Shown: positions 61,643-64,000 of the stretch, piece by piece
Position numbering within the stretch: the first letter of the stretch is position 1
Layout of the letters: each line of letters starts with the position of its first letter
Assembly (NCBI GenBank): GCA_916700875.1
Contig: CAKAKS010000060.1
Location: 3,519,334-3,583,333 of the forward strand
DNA: 64,000 nt
Source of the DNA: Sebastes aleutianus
Taxonomy: Eukaryota; Chordata; Actinopteri; Perciformes; Sebastidae
Direction of reading: 5' to 3'
Position numbers and translations under genes: made by a program
Notes under the pieces: generated by a model
Database searches by the model: none
What the model saw: only the letters and a program-made list of their open reading frames with translations
Told to the model about the DNA's origin: nothing

Positions 61643-64000
61643 GTGAGTGGATCCGATCACTACTTCCTCCTCACAGCTCTGCTTTTACACTCTTTCTTCA
61701 TTTCACTCTGTTTTTTAAACTTATTTTTAAGTTCCACATCAAATGGAAAAGTCGTTTGGATTTATTTGGATTATTGTTGGGTTGCTGATAAGATTTATTT
61801 CTTAAATTATAGATGCAATAATTTGTAATAAATGCATTATGATGCAGTTAGACATCTCTCATCAGTGTAGCCTTTAAGAAGTTGTGTGTTAGTTTTATCC
61901 GCCTAACATGAGTGTAACCTGCAGCTCGTCCAGGCTGCATCACTCCAGCGGCTGCTGGCTGATAGTGGACTTTTTTTTTAAGATTAATGCAACTAATATA
62001 TATTCATTATTCATTCACAACACTTAAATAGCATTTATATTACGAGCTGGAGGCCTTTTTTTGAAAGACCTGATTTAAAAAATTGAGTTGGTTTTATTTA
62101 CTGAACCGTGTGCCAAATATCGGAGCTGTTTTCTTAAATACGTCTTTGAAATCTCATACAGTTGACTTTGGATGTGCATGCGCGCGCACTAAAACACACG
62201 CACAAACGCATATACGTGCACACGCAATTTGAGAAGTTGAACAAATATTTGACATTCTCTCTTACAGCTATACAATTCTTAATTCCCTGGTAAATCGTGC
62301 AATAATGTTTATTTTTCATTATATTTATTTAAAAAATAAATTTAATTTAATTACATTTTTTTTTATTTTGCATCAGTGTCTTTTGTCCCTCAGCGCCTGT
62401 CTGGCTCTCCGAGCAGCAAAATGCGGATTGTGCTGCAGGTCGAAGCCTCGTTTTGTTATGGAAATGTTTTTGTTTACCCCCCCTCACATAAATTTAGCAC
62501 ACTTGATTTGTTCCCTTTTGCCCACAATGTCGACAAGATCGGTTGACAGGGCTCGTCCTCGCCATGTGGAGGAGAGAAAAAAAAGGCTCATTCATCTTTT
62601 TTATTCTGTACTCAGCCTTTTGCGCAATAAAACGATCATTATAGAGCTAAAGTCACATCTTAAGCAAGGCGAAGGAATTATAGGAACAACACGACAACTG
62701 TGGGAACATTATTCTTCTCACTTTATGGTGCTAAAAAATCCTATTGTGCATGATTGTTTTTCAATTTAAAATTCTTTTAAATTGTAGTATTTTTAATTGC
62801 TGTATTTTATAAAAACATATCGCAACAAATGTAAAAGAAAATCATATTTTATCTATGAGGATTAACAAATTAATTTCATAATTTTTAACACCAATAACAA
62901 TGCAGTTGTATTATTAAGATCATCACTTTTAAGATGTATTTCTTTTTGGGTATCCATAAAGCTCCCAACAAATCACTGCATGCTATTATTTATACCTCAA
63001 TCTAGGCTCATGTTGGCCAACACACACTCCCAGTCACACACACACACACTCACACACACACTTTGCAGGGCTTCTTTACAATAGAAATGCGTGATGTAAT
63101 CTCTGGGGAGCAGCTCTCTTTGCATGGGGAAATGTTGGTGTGAGGGCTGCATGGGGAATCACACTGATGAGGACTCTTGGCTCTTTTGTCCGATTTACTC
63201 GGTGTGGATTTTTTGTTGTAATTTTTAGGGCGTTTAGCATTTGAACACAAACATTGTGCCTGTGTTAATGTTTGAGATAACCTTTTGGTGAGAGATATGA
63301 AACATCCATCAGGTTGCTCTCCTGTAGGATGATGGAATGAAAAGCGAGCTTCCCTTTTCCTGTCGTAAAAACTGGATGATTTTAAATGCAGGGAGAAATT
63401 CATTTAAAAATGCAATTTGGTGATACAGAAAACTGTCTAAAGACGGATCTAGAATAAGGAAAAATCCACACACTCTTTTTTCCATTTCTAGCACACACAT
63501 TTCTACATGGATGTGTGGCTTTAAAATAAAAACACACACACTCGTACTGTGTCGTGGGTAACCTATAGCATCTACGCCATTGTGCTTGAGACTGGAAGTG
63601 GCCGTGGAATGTTCCTGCCCGTCCTCGTTGGAGCACGATTACTGGCTCGCTTGTTTGTCAGGGCAGACGTCGCAGTGAAACAATCCCAAGCCTCTGGCAG
63701 GGCACAGTGAGCCCATACACACTTAAATAAACCTAATAAGACCATGTCTCATCCAAAGCTTCCTTATAGACGAGCTACAAATGTCACGACCGTCGCTGTA
63801 TCATTGCAGCATGATCAGATTCTCCGCTGCCGTGGTGCAGCTCCTGACGACACCATCGATCGCCCGGCCCTGACAAATCATTGCATATAATGTCGAAGGA
63901 ATTCAGAAGTTCCAATCGTCGGTCGCTGCTTGATTTAGACTTAAAATCCATACGATGTTGGGCTGGTGGCGAGGGGAAAGTCGAGCACTCGAGTGGCGTT
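61643..64000 (+). other. Intron 1 of the SALL gene (runs past the window end)
   Basis: The intron opens with a consensus GTGAGT donor and no acceptor-plus-SALL-like exon is visible before the window ends. It is AT-rich with a CA-rich microsatellite near 63030-63062. A 154-codon reading frame at 62305-62769 shows no recognisable domain and I treat it as chance. The last 220 bases are less AT-biased and non-repetitive and may hold a regulatory element. Confidence 0.75.

Noticed and set aside
62305..62769. 154-codon frame in intron 1
   Set aside because: Begins in AT-rich hydrophobic-looking sequence, has no recognised domain, and lies inside an intron on the same strand as the gene.

Overview
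The window reads as nuclear DNA of a teleost fish, probably a percomorph. Two things point there. The one clear protein-coding exon encodes the N-terminus of a spalt-like zinc-finger protein. The rest is non-coding sequence filled with short non-autonomous transposons, GT/CA and GA microsatellites, and interspersed repeats built around GGTTAGGTTTAGG, a type I associate with percomorph genomes. There are no operons, bacterial genes, CRISPR arrays or tRNA-like sequences. Almost every open reading frame longer than 60 codons is low complexity, repeat-derived or unrecognisable.

Layout. About 1-57,600 is gene desert, as expected upstream of a SALL developmental regulator. It holds (i) TTAA-flanked MITEs with AGG-type ends at 1353, 10143, 25499, 29856 and 41944, plus a partial one ending at 38981; (ii) hAT-type MITEs with perfect 8-bp target duplications at 45084, 50514 and 51798, the last two being inverted copies of one family; (iii) several GGTTTAGG-core elements (9941, 18856, 30387, 35135, 35889), one containing and one lying inside a TTAA element; (iv) two copies of another repeat family at about 15880 and 18380; (v) a solo LTR with 5-bp target duplication at 24026; (vi) an L1-type ORF2 remnant on the minus strand near 27506; (vii) a decayed helix-turn-helix transposase fragment at 14356; and (viii) a long-armed inverted-repeat element at 38205-38717. 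Between them are unique stretches rich in homeodomain and POU-like motifs that could be long-range enhancers.

About 57,600-61,560 is the promoter-proximal region of the SALL gene. It has GA/CT-rich tracts, G-quadruplex-capable runs, CCAAT boxes, three CAG tracts and an overlapping upstream ORF. Splice-like signals on the minus strand near 57.65-57.85 kb could mark a divergent transcript.

61,561-61,642 is coding exon 1 (27 codons plus one base), ending at a consensus GTGAGT donor. The N-terminus and the following LKSD make sall3 (3a or 3b not resolved) the best match. The rest of the window is intron 1; the zinc-finger exons lie beyond position 64,000. I found no convincing undescribed gene system. 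The most useful observations are the overlapping uORF, the possible divergent spliced transcript, and a readable record of nested transposon insertions.
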